Shown: positions 1-8,529 of the stretch, in pieces
Position numbering within the stretch: position 1 is the stretch's first letter
How the letters are laid out: the number at the start of each line of letters is the position of its first letter
From: an uncultured Sphaerochaeta sp.
Lineage (GTDB): Bacteria > Spirochaetota > Spirochaetia > Sphaerochaetales > Sphaerochaetaceae
Direction: 5' to 3'
Length of the DNA: 64,000 bases
NCBI RefSeq assembly: GCF_963666015.1
Contig: NZ_OY762555.1
Location: 1-64,000 of the forward strand
Notes under the pieces: generated by a model
Told to the model about the DNA's origin: nothing
The model's database searches: none
What the model saw: the letters and a program-made list of their open reading frames with translations, nothing else
Made by a program: the position numbers and the translations under genes

Positions 1-765
1 GTCCATCATGTAGGGAATGATGGCGGGATCAATATCTCCACTTCTGGAGCCCATGATTAAGCCCTCAAGAGGTGTGAGTCCCATGGAAGTGTCAATGCAG
101 ACGCCGTTCTTTACTGCGCTGATGGATGCACCGTTTCCGATATGACAGACGATAACATTCGTATCTTCATTCTTCTTGCCCAACACAACTGCCGCCCTCT
201 TTGCACAGTAGAGATGGCTGGTTCCATGGAAGCCGTATCGTCGTACATTGTAATCAGTGTACCACTCATAGGGAACGGCATACATGAATGCTTCCTCAGG
301 CATGGTCTGATGCCATGCAGTGTCGAGGATAATGGCCTGGGGAACGGAAGGCATCGCTTTTCTGGCTGCTTCAATGCCCATGATATTGGCAGGCATGTGC
401 AGTGGTCCAAGGTGTGTTACCTTCTTCAGTTGTTCAATGACTTCATCGGTTACCAAAGCAGACTGCTTGAAAACCTCTCCACCATGCAGGACACGGTGAC
501 CAACTGCCCCGATATCCTTCAAGTCGCTGATGACTCCATACTCATCATCAAGAAGCATTCTGATGATCAACTCAATTGCCTCTTTATGTGTAGGGGAGGA
601 AAACTCTGCATTGTACTCCTCTTTGCCATTTGCCTTATGCTCAATGGTGGAATATTCCAGTCCGATGCGTTCTACGACACCAACAGCTAGAATATCTTTG
701 TTGACCCAGTCGTACACCTGGTACTTGGCAGACGAGCTACCACAGTTCAAGGTTAAAATTACCAT
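1..765 (-). CDS. ackA: Acetate kinase, C-terminal part cut by the window edge
   Basis: Converts acetyl phosphate and ADP to acetate and ATP (or the reverse) in the cytosol, the last step of the Pta-AckA overflow pathway. The 255 residues visible are the N-terminal two thirds. They include the first phosphate-binding stretch LNCGSSSAK at residues 6-14, RVLHGGE around residue 91, the GFHGTSH segment and the signature [12 protein letters not shown] followed by GSRSGDIDP. All are intact. The ATG at 765 follows AGGAG at a good distance. The family is usually about 400 residues, so roughly 145 are missing off the left edge. Pta is not in the window. Identification is secure. Confidence 0.96.
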   Translation of the reverse strand, partial: MVILTLNCGSSSAKYQVYDWVNKDILAVGVVERIGLEYSTIEHKANGKEEYNAEFSSPTHKEAIELIIRMLLDDEYGVISDLKDIGAVGHRVLHGGEVFKQSALVTDEVIEQLKKVTHLGPLHMPANIMGIEAARKAMPSVPQAIILDTAWHQTMPEEAFMYAVPYEWYTDYNVRRYGFHGTSHLYCAKRAAVVLGKKNEDTNVIVCHIGNGASISAVKNGVCIDTSMGLTPLEGLIMGSRSGDIDPAIIPYMMD

Positions 766-784
766 GAATGACTCCTATTATTTC

Positions 785-812
785 TCTATAACACTTTGTT
801 AATTGATTGCAA
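785..812 (-). promoter_or_regulatory. Predicted sigma-70 promoter of ackA
   Basis: On the minus strand TTGCAA (807-812) and TATAGA (785-790) are separated by 16 bases. The start point would be about 13-15 bases before the Shine-Dalgarno sequence of ackA. Position and spacing support it; no experiment does. Confidence 0.5.
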
Positions 813-892
813 AAGATACCTATCTATTAAAACACTATTGGGCAGAATAATCAACATGAAGCGAAAAAAGAACCTTTAGGTCTTTTCCTCTT

Positions 893-1942
893 ATGAAGGT
901 ATTTCTTTGCCTGTGGTTTTGGACACTTGCTTCCTTGCTGCATGCGCAAGCGACAGTGCAAGGTTCTTTTGCTCCCTTACAGGAAACCATGACCCTTGAG
1001 TACCATTGTGAGGAAGAAAGGGAAGATTTTCGTTTAAAGTTCTCCCTTTCTTCTTCTGGTATGCAGGGTGAACCGTATGTTTCCTATGTGGGCAACGTCT
1101 GGAGCTTTTCCCATAAACCAACGACTTTTTTGGGAAGGGTATGGCTCAGTAGTTCAGTAGGAACGCAAGACCTGATTCTTTCTTACCTGTTTATGAAAGA
1201 GCATAACAGGGCCTTCCATATACAGGGGAGCAACGGAGGGTTCGCATACCAACTTGCAGATGGATGCACTTCTGGCCCATCGGTATATTCATGGAATGAA
1301 CAACCAGGAAAGGTATATCTCTTCTGGGATGATGAGAGTCCTCACGTGGATCTCTCCCTTGTTGCCTCCTGGGCTGATGGAGAGCGCTTTTCTTTCTCCC
1401 ATGACATCACATTCTCACAGGAAGCCCTTTCTTTTGATTGGAAGTTTGAGGGGACCTCCGAAAGGCAATCGCAATCTTTCGCTCTGCAGATGAAAAGACA
1501 TAGCATACAAGCATCGTGGGGAGGGGAAATACAGACAGGACCCTCCCCGGTCTTTGGTGGACAGAGGCAAGAGATGGAACAATCTGTACACTCCAAAATC
1601 AGCTATACATTGAAGAAGATTACCTTGGAGAGCAGTTTTAAAAGGAGGGTGAAAACCAGAACCTCTGGAGAGCAGAGCCGGAGGACCAGCTACCAAGTAT
1701 CAGGACAGTGGAAGGACAACGGAATAGATTTTGTCTGGGACAGTACTAATGGGATGTCACTGGAGATTAAGGCAGAGCAGGGGACACTTAGCCTTGGTAG
1801 GGATGGCATTGCCTTCTCCCTATTCCTTAAGAAGGGCCCTCTATATCTCACCATCAAGAAAAATATCAAGGAGCAGCTATCAATCACCTACTCATTCCGA
1901 TTTACCATCGGCCCAGATAGTGGATTTCTTCTTGCAAGGTGA
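893..1942 (+). CDS. Secreted or outer-membrane protein of unknown function
   Basis: A 349-residue protein not recognised as a named family. The first 18 residues form a clear signal peptide (MKVFLCLWFW then a hydrophobic run ending LLHAQA). The rest is rich in alternating polar and hydrophobic residues, Ser, Gly and aromatic residues, as in beta-strands. The last third has amphipathic strands that end in FRFTIGPDSGFLLAR, so a beta-barrel or beta-sandwich exported across the inner membrane is plausible. The 3' end runs 41 bases into the convergent murB gene. No good Shine-Dalgarno sequence precedes the ATG, which was kept because it gives the signal peptide. Confidence 0.6.
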   Translation: MKVFLCLWFWTLASLLHAQATVQGSFAPLQETMTLEYHCEEEREDFRLKFSLSSSGMQGEPYVSYVGNVWSFSHKPTTFLGRVWLSSSVGTQDLILSYLFMKEHNRAFHIQGSNGGFAYQLADGCTSGPSVYSWNEQPGKVYLFWDDESPHVDLSLVASWADGERFSFSHDITFSQEALSFDWKFEGTSERQSQSFALQMKRHSIQASWGGEIQTGPSPVFGGQRQEMEQSVHSKISYTLKKITLESSFKRRVKTRTSGEQSRRTSYQVSGQWKDNGIDFVWDSTNGMSLEIKAEQGTLSLGRDGIAFSLFLKKGPLYLTIKKNIKEQLSITYSFRFTIGPDSGFLLAR

Positions 1943-2819
1943 TGTGGAACTTACTCTGTACTGTAGCTCTGATATACTCGATCAAGGCCCGTACATCTTC
2001 ACTGGTGGCAGTTCCTTCACGATTGATGATGATATTGGCGTGAGTTAGGGATACACTAGCCCCGCCGATCGTATATCCCTTGAGATTGCAGGCGTCAATG
2101 AGGGCAGCAGCTTTTTTTCCATCTGGGTTCTTGAATATTGACCCGAGGCTTGGATAGTCATAAAGACCCTTATGCTTACGATGCTTTTTCACCGTGTCCT
2201 TGCGTTTCCTTACCTCACTGGTTTGTGTAGTAGGCTTTAACCGGAATCCTGCTTCATAGATGATCAAATCTTCCCTACCGGTAAAAGGGGAGTGGCGATA
2301 AGAGAACTCATCCTGATGTATTTGCATCCTGTGAAGTTTCCCATCCAAGGTCATATAGTCGACATAATAGAGCAGGTCCCCGATCTGTACACCGTTTGCC
2401 CCGCTGTTTCCATAGATAGCGCCACCCACTGTGCCAGGGATGCCACCGAGCCTCTCCAGCCCTTCCAGTCCGTCCTCAATTGCCTGTGAGATGGCTTTGT
2501 CCAGAGGACAACCTGAACGGACACAAAACATCTCCCCTTGTACATGTCTACGGGCCAGATGGCCAGTGAGGATAACGAGTCCTTCAACACCCTTGTCACT
2601 GATCAAGGTATTGGTTGCTCCCCCAAGAATTGAGAGGGGAAGATTGTTGTCCTTCGCATAGTTTATCAGGATTCTCAGTTCCTCGAAATTGGTGGGATAG
2701 GCAGCCCATTGGGCATTTCCCCCACACTGAATACTACTGTGTGAAGCGAGTTCCAGATTCTCCATGAGCAGGTGGTCAAGGTTGATTTTTTCAATACTAT
2801 TGCGTACATTGGTAGGCAT
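1902..2819 (-). CDS. murB: UDP-N-acetylenolpyruvoylglucosamine reductase MurB
   Basis: NADPH-dependent flavoenzyme that reduces UDP-GlcNAc-enolpyruvate to UDP-MurNAc, the second committed step of peptidoglycan precursor synthesis in the cytosol. The FAD-binding fold shows PLSILGGATNTLI near residue 65 and the glycine-rich GGIPGTVGGAIYGNSGANG near 125-143. YRHSPF follows, and the catalytic Ser lies in GSIFKNP near 233. The C-terminal substrate domain ends with SLTHANIIIN and a conserved Glu in QEEIHYLG. The 305-residue length is normal. It is divergent from cysS, with about 50 bases between the start codons. Confidence 0.95.
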   Translation of the reverse strand: MPTNVRNSIEKINLDHLLMENLELASHSSIQCGGNAQWAAYPTNFEELRILINYAKDNNLPLSILGGATNTLISDKGVEGLVILTGHLARRHVQGEMFCVRSGCPLDKAISQAIEDGLEGLERLGGIPGTVGGAIYGNSGANGVQIGDLLYYVDYMTLDGKLHRMQIHQDEFSYRHSPFTGREDLIIYEAGFRLKPTTQTSEVRKRKDTVKKHRKHKGLYDYPSLGSIFKNPDGKKAAALIDACNLKGYTIGGASVSLTHANIIINREGTATSEDVRALIEYIRATVQSKFHITLQEEIHYLGRW

Positions 2820-2870
2820 GGAGACATCTTACCCCCTTTTTTTTGGGTGGGCAACCTAAAGGAGCTCTCA

Positions 2871-4286
2871 ATGTCTGTCTTTCTCTATAATACCATGAGT
2901 CGTAGTTTGGAAGCATTTGAACCATTACACGATAAGGAGGTAGGTCTCTACTCCTGTGGACCTACTGTATACAACTATGCACATATCGGAAATCTGAGGA
3001 CCTTCCTGTTTGAGGACCTGCTCAAGCGCACACTGCTTGTCTCTGGTTTCAAGGTGAACCATGTCATGAATATAACAGACGTTGGACACTTGACCGGAGA
3101 TGGGGATGAAGGTGAGGACAAGATTGAAAAGATGGCAAGCCAGACCCATAGGAGTGTCTGGGAGATTGCCCAGTTCTATACCGATGCATTCTTCAAGGAT
3201 TATGATGCATTAAATATGATCCGGCCCAGTGTCGTCTGCAAGGCAACCGACCATATCCAGCAGATGATTGATCTGATCAAGAGGCTGGAGGAGAGCGGGC
3301 ATACCTATGTCAGTGGAGGAAATGTTTATTTCAGCATTGATTCAATTCCCGACTATGGTAAACTGGCTCGCCTCGATCTTGATTCCCTCAAGACCGCTGT
3401 GCGTGATGATGTAAGCAGTGATGACAACAAGAAAAACTCCAAGGACTTCGTTCTCTGGTTCACCAAGAGCAAACATGGGGAACAGGCAATGATGTGGGAT
3501 TCTCCATGGGGAAAGGGCTTTCCTGGTTGGCATATTGAGTGCTCCGCGATGAGCATGCACTATCTGGGAGATTCGTTTGACATCCACTGTGGCGGAATTG
3601 ACGCAATTCCCGTTCATCACACCAATGAGATTGCGCAGAGTGAGGCTGCAACCGGCAAGCAGTGGGTAAAGTACTGGATGCATGGTGAATTTCTCTTGGA
3701 TGAGACTGGAAAGATGAGTAAGAGCAAGGGAGAATTCCTTACCCTTGATTTGCTGAAGCGCAAGGGCTACGATGCAATAGATTACCGTTATTACTGTTTG
3801 GGTGGCCATTACCGCAGTCAGCTGAAGTTCAGCTTTGAAGCGCTTGATACTGCTCGTAAGGCTCGTAGAAATGTAGTGGATCGTATAAAGGGTCTGCTGA
3901 AGGACGGTGCCAAGGTAGTATCCCTGAAGCGTGAAAAAGCTCTGCAATACAAAGAGACCTTCCTTGAGCATTTGCAGCATGACTTGGGAAGTCCCAGAGG
4001 ACTTGCTGACCTTTGGGGGGTGCTGAAGGATGAGGAGTTGGACGGAGATGAGAAGTACTCCCTCATCATGTTCTTTGATCAGGTGTTCGGTCTTGATCTC
4101 GCATCTGTTGAGCCGCCGAAAGAAGAATCGTTTCCTCCCGAGGCAATAGCACTGCTCGAGAAGAGACTGCAAGCGAAAAAGGATAAGAACTGGTCGCTTG
4201 CTGATGCTCTACGCTTCGAGCTGGATGCAATGGGCTACCTTGTCAAAGACACCCCAACGGGAAGTTCTTTGGAAAAAAAGATGTAA
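2871..4286 (+). CDS. cysS: Cysteinyl-tRNA synthetase
   Basis: Charges tRNA-Cys; class I synthetase of 471 residues. The start at 2871 (MSVFLYN) was chosen over a longer in-frame ORF because AAAGGAG lies just upstream and the family begins there. The HIGH box is HIGN in CGPTVYNYAHIGN, and KMSKSKGE is present near residue 281. Zinc ligands are visible: the Cys of CGPTV, the Cys of HIECSAM, then His and Glu of PVHHTNEIAQSE. The segment before the zinc His reads DIHCGGIDAIP instead of the common HGGGxDLxFPHHENE. A DALR-type anticodon-binding tail follows. The gene is followed after 27 bases by an ECF sigma factor. Confidence 0.96.
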   Translation: MSVFLYNTMSRSLEAFEPLHDKEVGLYSCGPTVYNYAHIGNLRTFLFEDLLKRTLLVSGFKVNHVMNITDVGHLTGDGDEGEDKIEKMASQTHRSVWEIAQFYTDAFFKDYDALNMIRPSVVCKATDHIQQMIDLIKRLEESGHTYVSGGNVYFSIDSIPDYGKLARLDLDSLKTAVRDDVSSDDNKKNSKDFVLWFTKSKHGEQAMMWDSPWGKGFPGWHIECSAMSMHYLGDSFDIHCGGIDAIPVHHTNEIAQSEAATGKQWVKYWMHGEFLLDETGKMSKSKGEFLTLDLLKRKGYDAIDYRYYCLGGHYRSQLKFSFEALDTARKARRNVVDRIKGLLKDGAKVVSLKREKALQYKETFLEHLQHDLGSPRGLADLWGVLKDEELDGDEKYSLIMFFDQVFGLDLASVEPPKEESFPPEAIALLEKRLQAKKDKNWSLADALRFELDAMGYLVKDTPTGSSLEKKM

Positions 4287-4313
4287 CTTGGTTACTGGTG
4301 AGTTGTTAACGTT

Positions 4314-4832
4314 ATGGAAATACAAAGCAACGATGAGCGAGCCTTTCGGCAAGTGTATGAGCAGGTATTCCCGATATTGATGCGTGTGGTTTATCACGTA
4401 ACCAATAATCAGGACCTTGCAGAGGAGATTTGTCAGGAAGCTTTCATCCGGTTCTTTGACAAAGGCATGGAGTTCGCTACCCTTAATGATGCCAAGTATT
4501 GGCTCATCAGGGTTTCGAAGAATCTTGCCATCAACCAAGTGAAGCGGAAAGCCCGCGAGATGAACATGGTGGATAAATTGAAAAAGTATCCATCCACAGG
4601 GGCAAACCATTCCGATGGATCTCAGGTATTGATGGAAAAGGAGACCAGGAAACTTGTACAGGAAGCAATTGATCAGCTGCCCGAAAAGTTCCGCCTAGTC
4701 ATTGTGATGAAAGAGTACACCGATATGGACTACAAGCAGATCGCACAGGTGTTGCATATTTCCGAAAGTAACGTGAAGGTACGAGTCTATCGGGCAAGGA
4801 AGATGCTCGAGTCGATTCTCAGCCAGGAGTGA
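4314..4832 (+). CDS. ECF-type RNA polymerase sigma factor
   Basis: A 172-residue sigma-70 family factor with only regions 2 and 4, which places it in the extracytoplasmic-function group. Region 2 covers roughly residues 14-85 (NQDLAEEICQEAFIRFF, then YWLIRVSKNLAINQVKRK). Region 4 covers about 115-170 (IDQLPEKFRLVIVMKEY, then a helix-turn-helix YKQIAQVLHISESNVKVRVYRA). The next gene, 5 bases downstream, is a zinc-finger anti-sigma factor, so the pair should respond to an envelope or redox signal. The signal and target promoters cannot be told from the sequence. Confidence 0.92.
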   Translation: MEIQSNDERAFRQVYEQVFPILMRVVYHVTNNQDLAEEICQEAFIRFFDKGMEFATLNDAKYWLIRVSKNLAINQVKRKAREMNMVDKLKKYPSTGANHSDGSQVLMEKETRKLVQEAIDQLPEKFRLVIVMKEYTDMDYKQIAQVLHISESNVKVRVYRARKMLESILSQE

Positions 4833-4837
4833 TGTGA

Positions 4838-5374
4838 ATGTGTGTCGATGACGAATTGTTGAATACCTATTTGGATGGCGAATTACAGGAGCCTTGGAGG
4901 ACCCAGGTCCAGGAACACCTAGGCTATTGCAATGCGTGTCGTCAGAGACTTGAACAGCTTCGCGCCCTTCACCAGAAAGTTGCAGATGCTGTTCTACCTG
5001 ATTCAGAGATTTCTGCTCGTCAGGATCGTGTACTCCAATATTTTGAGAAGACACGTTTTTCTTCATCAAACAAGAAAATGCATATTTTTCGAAAGAGAAT
5101 CCAAGTCAGGCTTGTGCCTGCCTTGATTACCTCTGCGGCAGCCTTTGTCGTGGTATTTATCGGGGCCTTCGTGCTCTTTGGGAACAGCTCCCAGCAGGGA
5201 CAGGAAATCCTTCCTGGGGTTGCCTCCCAAATTGACAGTGCCCATATTCGGCAAGTGACTGAAGTACAGCAGCCTTCCCTTGATATGTTCAGTTTGGAAC
5301 AGATTGTCCAGCATCTTGATGCAATGGGGTATGCAGTGAAGCTGGAAGTGAAGGCGGTCACTCCCCTCGAATAG
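4838..5374 (+). CDS. Membrane-anchored zinc-finger anti-sigma factor
   Basis: A 178-residue protein with a cytoplasmic ZAS/zf-HC2 domain at the N-terminus (EHLGYCNACRQRL near residues 27-39 supplies His-x3-Cys-x2-Cys). One transmembrane helix follows around residues 90-112 (ALITSAAAFVVVFIGAFVLFG), then a periplasmic tail of about 65 residues. That order is typical of anti-sigma factors that hold an ECF sigma at the membrane. It is co-transcribed with the sigma gene at 4314. The periplasmic tail shows no recognisable sensor domain. Confidence 0.88.
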   Translation: MCVDDELLNTYLDGELQEPWRTQVQEHLGYCNACRQRLEQLRALHQKVADAVLPDSEISARQDRVLQYFEKTRFSSSNKKMHIFRKRIQVRLVPALITSAAAFVVVFIGAFVLFGNSSQQGQEILPGVASQIDSAHIRQVTEVQQPSLDMFSLEQIVQHLDAMGYAVKLEVKAVTPLE

Positions 5375-5398
5375 CATTCTGTTTTTCTTCTCATGCCG

Positions 5399-5435
5399 AA
5401 GGCTCTGCATTCACTTGTAGAGCCTTTCCTATTTT
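5399..5435 (+). terminator. Intrinsic terminator after the sigma/anti-sigma pair
   Basis: AAGGCTCT (5399-5406) pairs perfectly with AGAGCCTT (5419-5426) across a 12-base loop and is followed by a T-rich tail. It separates the regulatory pair from valS. Confidence 0.75.
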
Positions 5436-5476
5436 GGTACTATGGGGAGACTCTTTTTCCCTGTAGGAGGCATAAT

Positions 5477-8131
5477 GTGAAGGCTGTTGAGTTACCGAAG
5501 GCCTATGATCCAAAACAATTCGAGGATCGAATTTACCAGCAATGGCTGGAAGAAGGGAAGTTCAAACCCGCTGAGGGTAAGGAACCTCCATTTACTATCG
5601 TCATGCCTCCTCCCAATGTTACCGGGATACTGCACATGGGACATGCCCTGAACAACTCCTTGCAGGATATCCTGACCCGTTACTACCGGATGAGTGGGAG
5701 AACGACCCTCTGGCTTCCCGGTACTGACCATGCAGGTATCGCCACACAGCATGTGGTTGAACGTCAGCTTGCAAAAGAAGGGTTGCGACGCCAGGACCTG
5801 GGACGCGACAAGTTCCTCGAGAGGACATGGCAGGTAAAAGAAAAGCATCATGACATCATCGCAGACCAGCTGAAGAAGATTGGTTGCAGCTGTGATTGGG
5901 AGCATGAACGATTCACGATGGATGAAGGTTTGAGCCAGGCTGTACGGGAGAGCTTTGTCACTCTCTATGAGCGTGGGCTGATCTACAAAGGTGAGTACTT
6001 GGTCAACTACTGCCCCAAGTGTGGTACAGCCCTTGCCGATGATGAGGTTGAGTACCAGGAACTTGGCGGCTTCCTCTACGACGTACGCTATCCTTATAGT
6101 GATGGAAGTGGTTTTATTACTGTTGCTACCACAAGACCGGAGACAATGTTCGGCGATGTGGCTGTTGCAGTGCACCCTGAAGATGAACGCTATAGCCATC
6201 TTATCGGCAAGTTGATCAATCTTCCCCTAACCGACAAGAAGATCCCCATCATTGCAGACAGCTTTGTGGAAATGGGTTTCGGAACTGGAATGGTAAAGAT
6301 TACCCCTGCACATGACCCCAATGACTGGCAGTGTGGCATGCGCCATGGTCTTGAAAAGGTCAATGTACTGAATCCTGATGGCACGCTCAACGAGAACTGC
6401 CCTGAAAAGTACCGTGGCATGAGTGCCGTCGATGCACGCTCCTTGGTGGTCGCAGACCTGAAAGAACAGGGCTTCCTGGTCAAGGAGACAGTACATAACC
6501 ATGACGTTGGTCACTGTTACCGTTGTCATGCGGTCATCGAGCCGTACCTTTCCAACCAGTGGTTTGTACGAATGGAAGGGATGGCAAAGAAAGCATTGCA
6601 GGCTTGGAAGGATGAGAAGGTGGTATTCTATCCCAAACGATGGGAGAATACCTACACCCACTGGCTGGAGAACATCCATGACTGGTGTATCAGCCGACAG
6701 CTCTGGTGGGGCCACCGCATTCCCGTGTGGGAGTGTCAGGATTGTCATGAGATCATTGTAAGTCGGGATGATCCCACATCCTGTCCCCAATGTGGTTCCA
6801 AGAACCTCGTCCAGGAGAGTGATGTGCTCGATACTTGGTTCAGCTCATGGCTATGGCCTTTCAGTACGCTTGGCTGGCCTGAGAAGAGTGCCGACCTCAA
6901 GCAGTTCTTCCCTACAAGTACCTTGGTTACTGGATATGACATCATCTTCTTCTGGGTAAGCCGGATGATCATGGCCTCCCTGGAGTTCCTTGGTGAAGTT
7001 CCGTTCAAGGATATCTACATCACCGGTTTGGTACGTGACAAGCAGGGGAGGAAGATGAGCAAGAGCCTTGGCAACGGTATTGACCCCTTGGATGTTGTTT
7101 CCCAGTATGGTGCTGATGCCATGAAGTTTACGCTTGCCTACATGGCTACCCAGGGGCAGGATATTCTCATTGATATGGAAACCTTCAAGCTGGGTAGCCG
7201 GTTTGCCAATAAGGTTTGGAATGCAGCCCGTTTCCTTCTGATGAATCTTGAAGGGGTGGAACTGGGTAATATTGCCAAGGTTGAACTCAATACACTGGAT
7301 AAGTGGATCTATAATCAACTCAACGAGGCGGTGGCGAAAATCAAGGTTGCCATGGAGAACTATAAGTTCAATGATGGAGCACAGGCCGTCTATGATTTCT
7401 TCTGGAATGATTTCTGTGACTGGTATGTAGAGAGTGCCAAACGTGGTCTGTATAGTGAAGAGCCTGAGGAAAAACAGAGACAGGTAACCATCTTGCTCGA
7501 CTTGCTTGCTGAGTCCATGCGCCTGATGCATCCCTTTGCCTCTTTCATCAGTGAAGAGATTTACCAGAAGCTTCCCAATGTTGATGACCAGTTAATCGAA
7601 AGTAAGTATCCGATCTTCCAAAAAGAGCGAAAGTATGCAGCTGAGGCTGCCCTTGTACAGAGGATGCAGGAGGCTGTTACCGGGCTCAGGGCGATGCGTT
7701 CTGAGTTGGGCATCCCTGTGGAACGGAAAATCAGGGTAGTGGTGAAATGTGATAAGGATTTCTTTGCCTCTGAGTTCTTCGCTGAGCAGAAAGCATTGAT
7801 GGCTACCTTCGCAGGGGCTTCCTCAATAGAAGTGGACAGCGGTGATGTTGTCGATGTTGGTGGAGCATTCCCCGTAGCAGGGACTGGCTATGAGATGTAT
7901 GTATTTGTCAGGGAAGCAATCGATGTGGAAAAGGAGATTGCCCGCCTGGAAAGCGATCTGGACAAGCATGATAAGAATCTCTCCAAGGTGATGGCAAAGC
8001 TCTCCAACGAGAAATTCCTCCAGAACGCCAAGGAGGAAGCAATCGAGAAAGAGAAGGGTAAGAAAGCTGAGTTTGAGGAGAAGATTGAGAAAGGGAAGAA
8101 GCATTTGGCCCTACTCAAGAGTTTCCTGTAA
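5477..8131 (+). CDS. valS: Valyl-tRNA synthetase
   Basis: Class I synthetase of 884 residues that charges tRNA-Val. The GTG at 5477 is chosen because AGGAGG stands directly upstream; the longer frame to 5393 would run through the preceding terminator. HMGH appears in PPPNVTGILHMGHAL near residue 45, and KMSKSLGN near 529. Zinc-type Cys pairs are seen in the editing and linker region (CPKCG, CYRCH, CQDCH, CPQCG). The anticodon domain has DFFWNDFCDWYVE, and the C-terminus is the usual ValRS coiled coil (EKEIARLESDLDKHDKNL). Nothing is missing. Confidence 0.97.
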   Translation: MKAVELPKAYDPKQFEDRIYQQWLEEGKFKPAEGKEPPFTIVMPPPNVTGILHMGHALNNSLQDILTRYYRMSGRTTLWLPGTDHAGIATQHVVERQLAKEGLRRQDLGRDKFLERTWQVKEKHHDIIADQLKKIGCSCDWEHERFTMDEGLSQAVRESFVTLYERGLIYKGEYLVNYCPKCGTALADDEVEYQELGGFLYDVRYPYSDGSGFITVATTRPETMFGDVAVAVHPEDERYSHLIGKLINLPLTDKKIPIIADSFVEMGFGTGMVKITPAHDPNDWQCGMRHGLEKVNVLNPDGTLNENCPEKYRGMSAVDARSLVVADLKEQGFLVKETVHNHDVGHCYRCHAVIEPYLSNQWFVRMEGMAKKALQAWKDEKVVFYPKRWENTYTHWLENIHDWCISRQLWWGHRIPVWECQDCHEIIVSRDDPTSCPQCGSKNLVQESDVLDTWFSSWLWPFSTLGWPEKSADLKQFFPTSTLVTGYDIIFFWVSRMIMASLEFLGEVPFKDIYITGLVRDKQGRKMSKSLGNGIDPLDVVSQYGADAMKFTLAYMATQGQDILIDMETFKLGSRFANKVWNAARFLLMNLEGVELGNIAKVELNTLDKWIYNQLNEAVAKIKVAMENYKFNDGAQAVYDFFWNDFCDWYVESAKRGLYSEEPEEKQRQVTILLDLLAESMRLMHPFASFISEEIYQKLPNVDDQLIESKYPIFQKERKYAAEAALVQRMQEAVTGLRAMRSELGIPVERKIRVVVKCDKDFFASEFFAEQKALMATFAGASSIEVDSGDVVDVGGAFPVAGTGYEMYVFVREAIDVEKEIARLESDLDKHDKNLSKVMAKLSNEKFLQNAKEEAIEKEKGKKAEFEEKIEKGKKHLALLKSFL

Positions 8132-8158
8132 CAGGATATTCCTGATAATATTTCAAAT

Positions 8159-8190
8159 TCCCTCTGGAAGCAATATTCAGGGGGATTTTT
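8159..8190 (+). terminator. Intrinsic terminator of valS
   Basis: TCCCTCTG (8159-8166) pairs with CAGGGGGA (8178-8185), with one G-U pair, and is followed by TTTTT at 8186-8190. Confidence 0.7.
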
Positions 8191-8217
8191 GTGTCCATAA
8201 GCTGGGGGCAAAGAAAT

Positions 8218-8238
8218 AGGCGCCCTGTTCGGGCGCCT
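8218..8238 (-). terminator. Terminator of the histone-like gene
   Basis: AGGCGCCC and GGGCGCCT form a perfect 8-base-pair GC-rich stem with a 5-base loop. On the minus strand it comes 24 bases after the stop codon of the gene at 8263 and runs into ATTTCTTT. Confidence 0.7.
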
Positions 8239-8262
8239 GATAAAACGAGTAAGGACTTCTTA

Positions 8263-8436
8263 TTATTCGCCTTTCTCTGCCTGAATTTCTTTTCTGCGCT
8301 CTTTGGCAAGCTTTGCAATTTCAGCCAGAGCCTTGCGAGCTCTTGCAGCCGATACCTTGACTCCCTTCTCGGTGAACTTCTGGTTTTCTGCCAGATAGGT
8401 CTCATACTGCGCAACAATCTGCTCGTGAATAGTCAT
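8263..8436 (-). CDS. Small histone H1/Hc1-like protein
   Basis: A 57-residue basic protein. The pattern KFTEKGVKVSAARARKAL then AKLAKERRKEIQ resembles the Hc1 (PF07432) family of Chlamydia and Bacteroidota, where a Lys/Arg-rich helical hairpin binds and compacts DNA. The start was set at 8436 because GGAGG sits 5 bases upstream; a longer frame begins at 8448 and uses that same GGAGG as its second and third codons. It stands alone with its own terminator, on the opposite strand to valS. Function as a nucleoid protein is inferred from family resemblance only. Confidence 0.75.
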   Translation of the reverse strand: MTIHEQIVAQYETYLAENQKFTEKGVKVSAARARKALAEIAKLAKERRKEIQAEKGE

Positions 8437-8529
8437 GTATTCCTCCATGTGTCTAGGTTAATTCATTCTATCATGATTTTACCCTTTCGCAAGTAAAAAA
8501 CCGGTATTTAGTGCTCTAAAGCGCTGTTT

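Noticed and set aside
142..690. 182-codon plus-strand frame over acetate kinase
   Set aside because: It is the complement of a conserved, motif-complete gene; no ribosome site or protein-like pattern.
3342..4172. 276-codon minus-strand frame inside cysS
   Set aside because: Shadow of cysS; lacks a start signal and motifs.
5393..5476. N-terminal extension of valS
   Set aside because: It would translate through an intrinsic terminator and has no ribosome site; GTG at 5477 has AGGAGG just upstream.
8466..8529. Terminator of the glycosyltransferase gene (AGCGCT/AGTGCT)
   Set aside because: The stem is short, has a wobble pair and the T-run comes too late after it.
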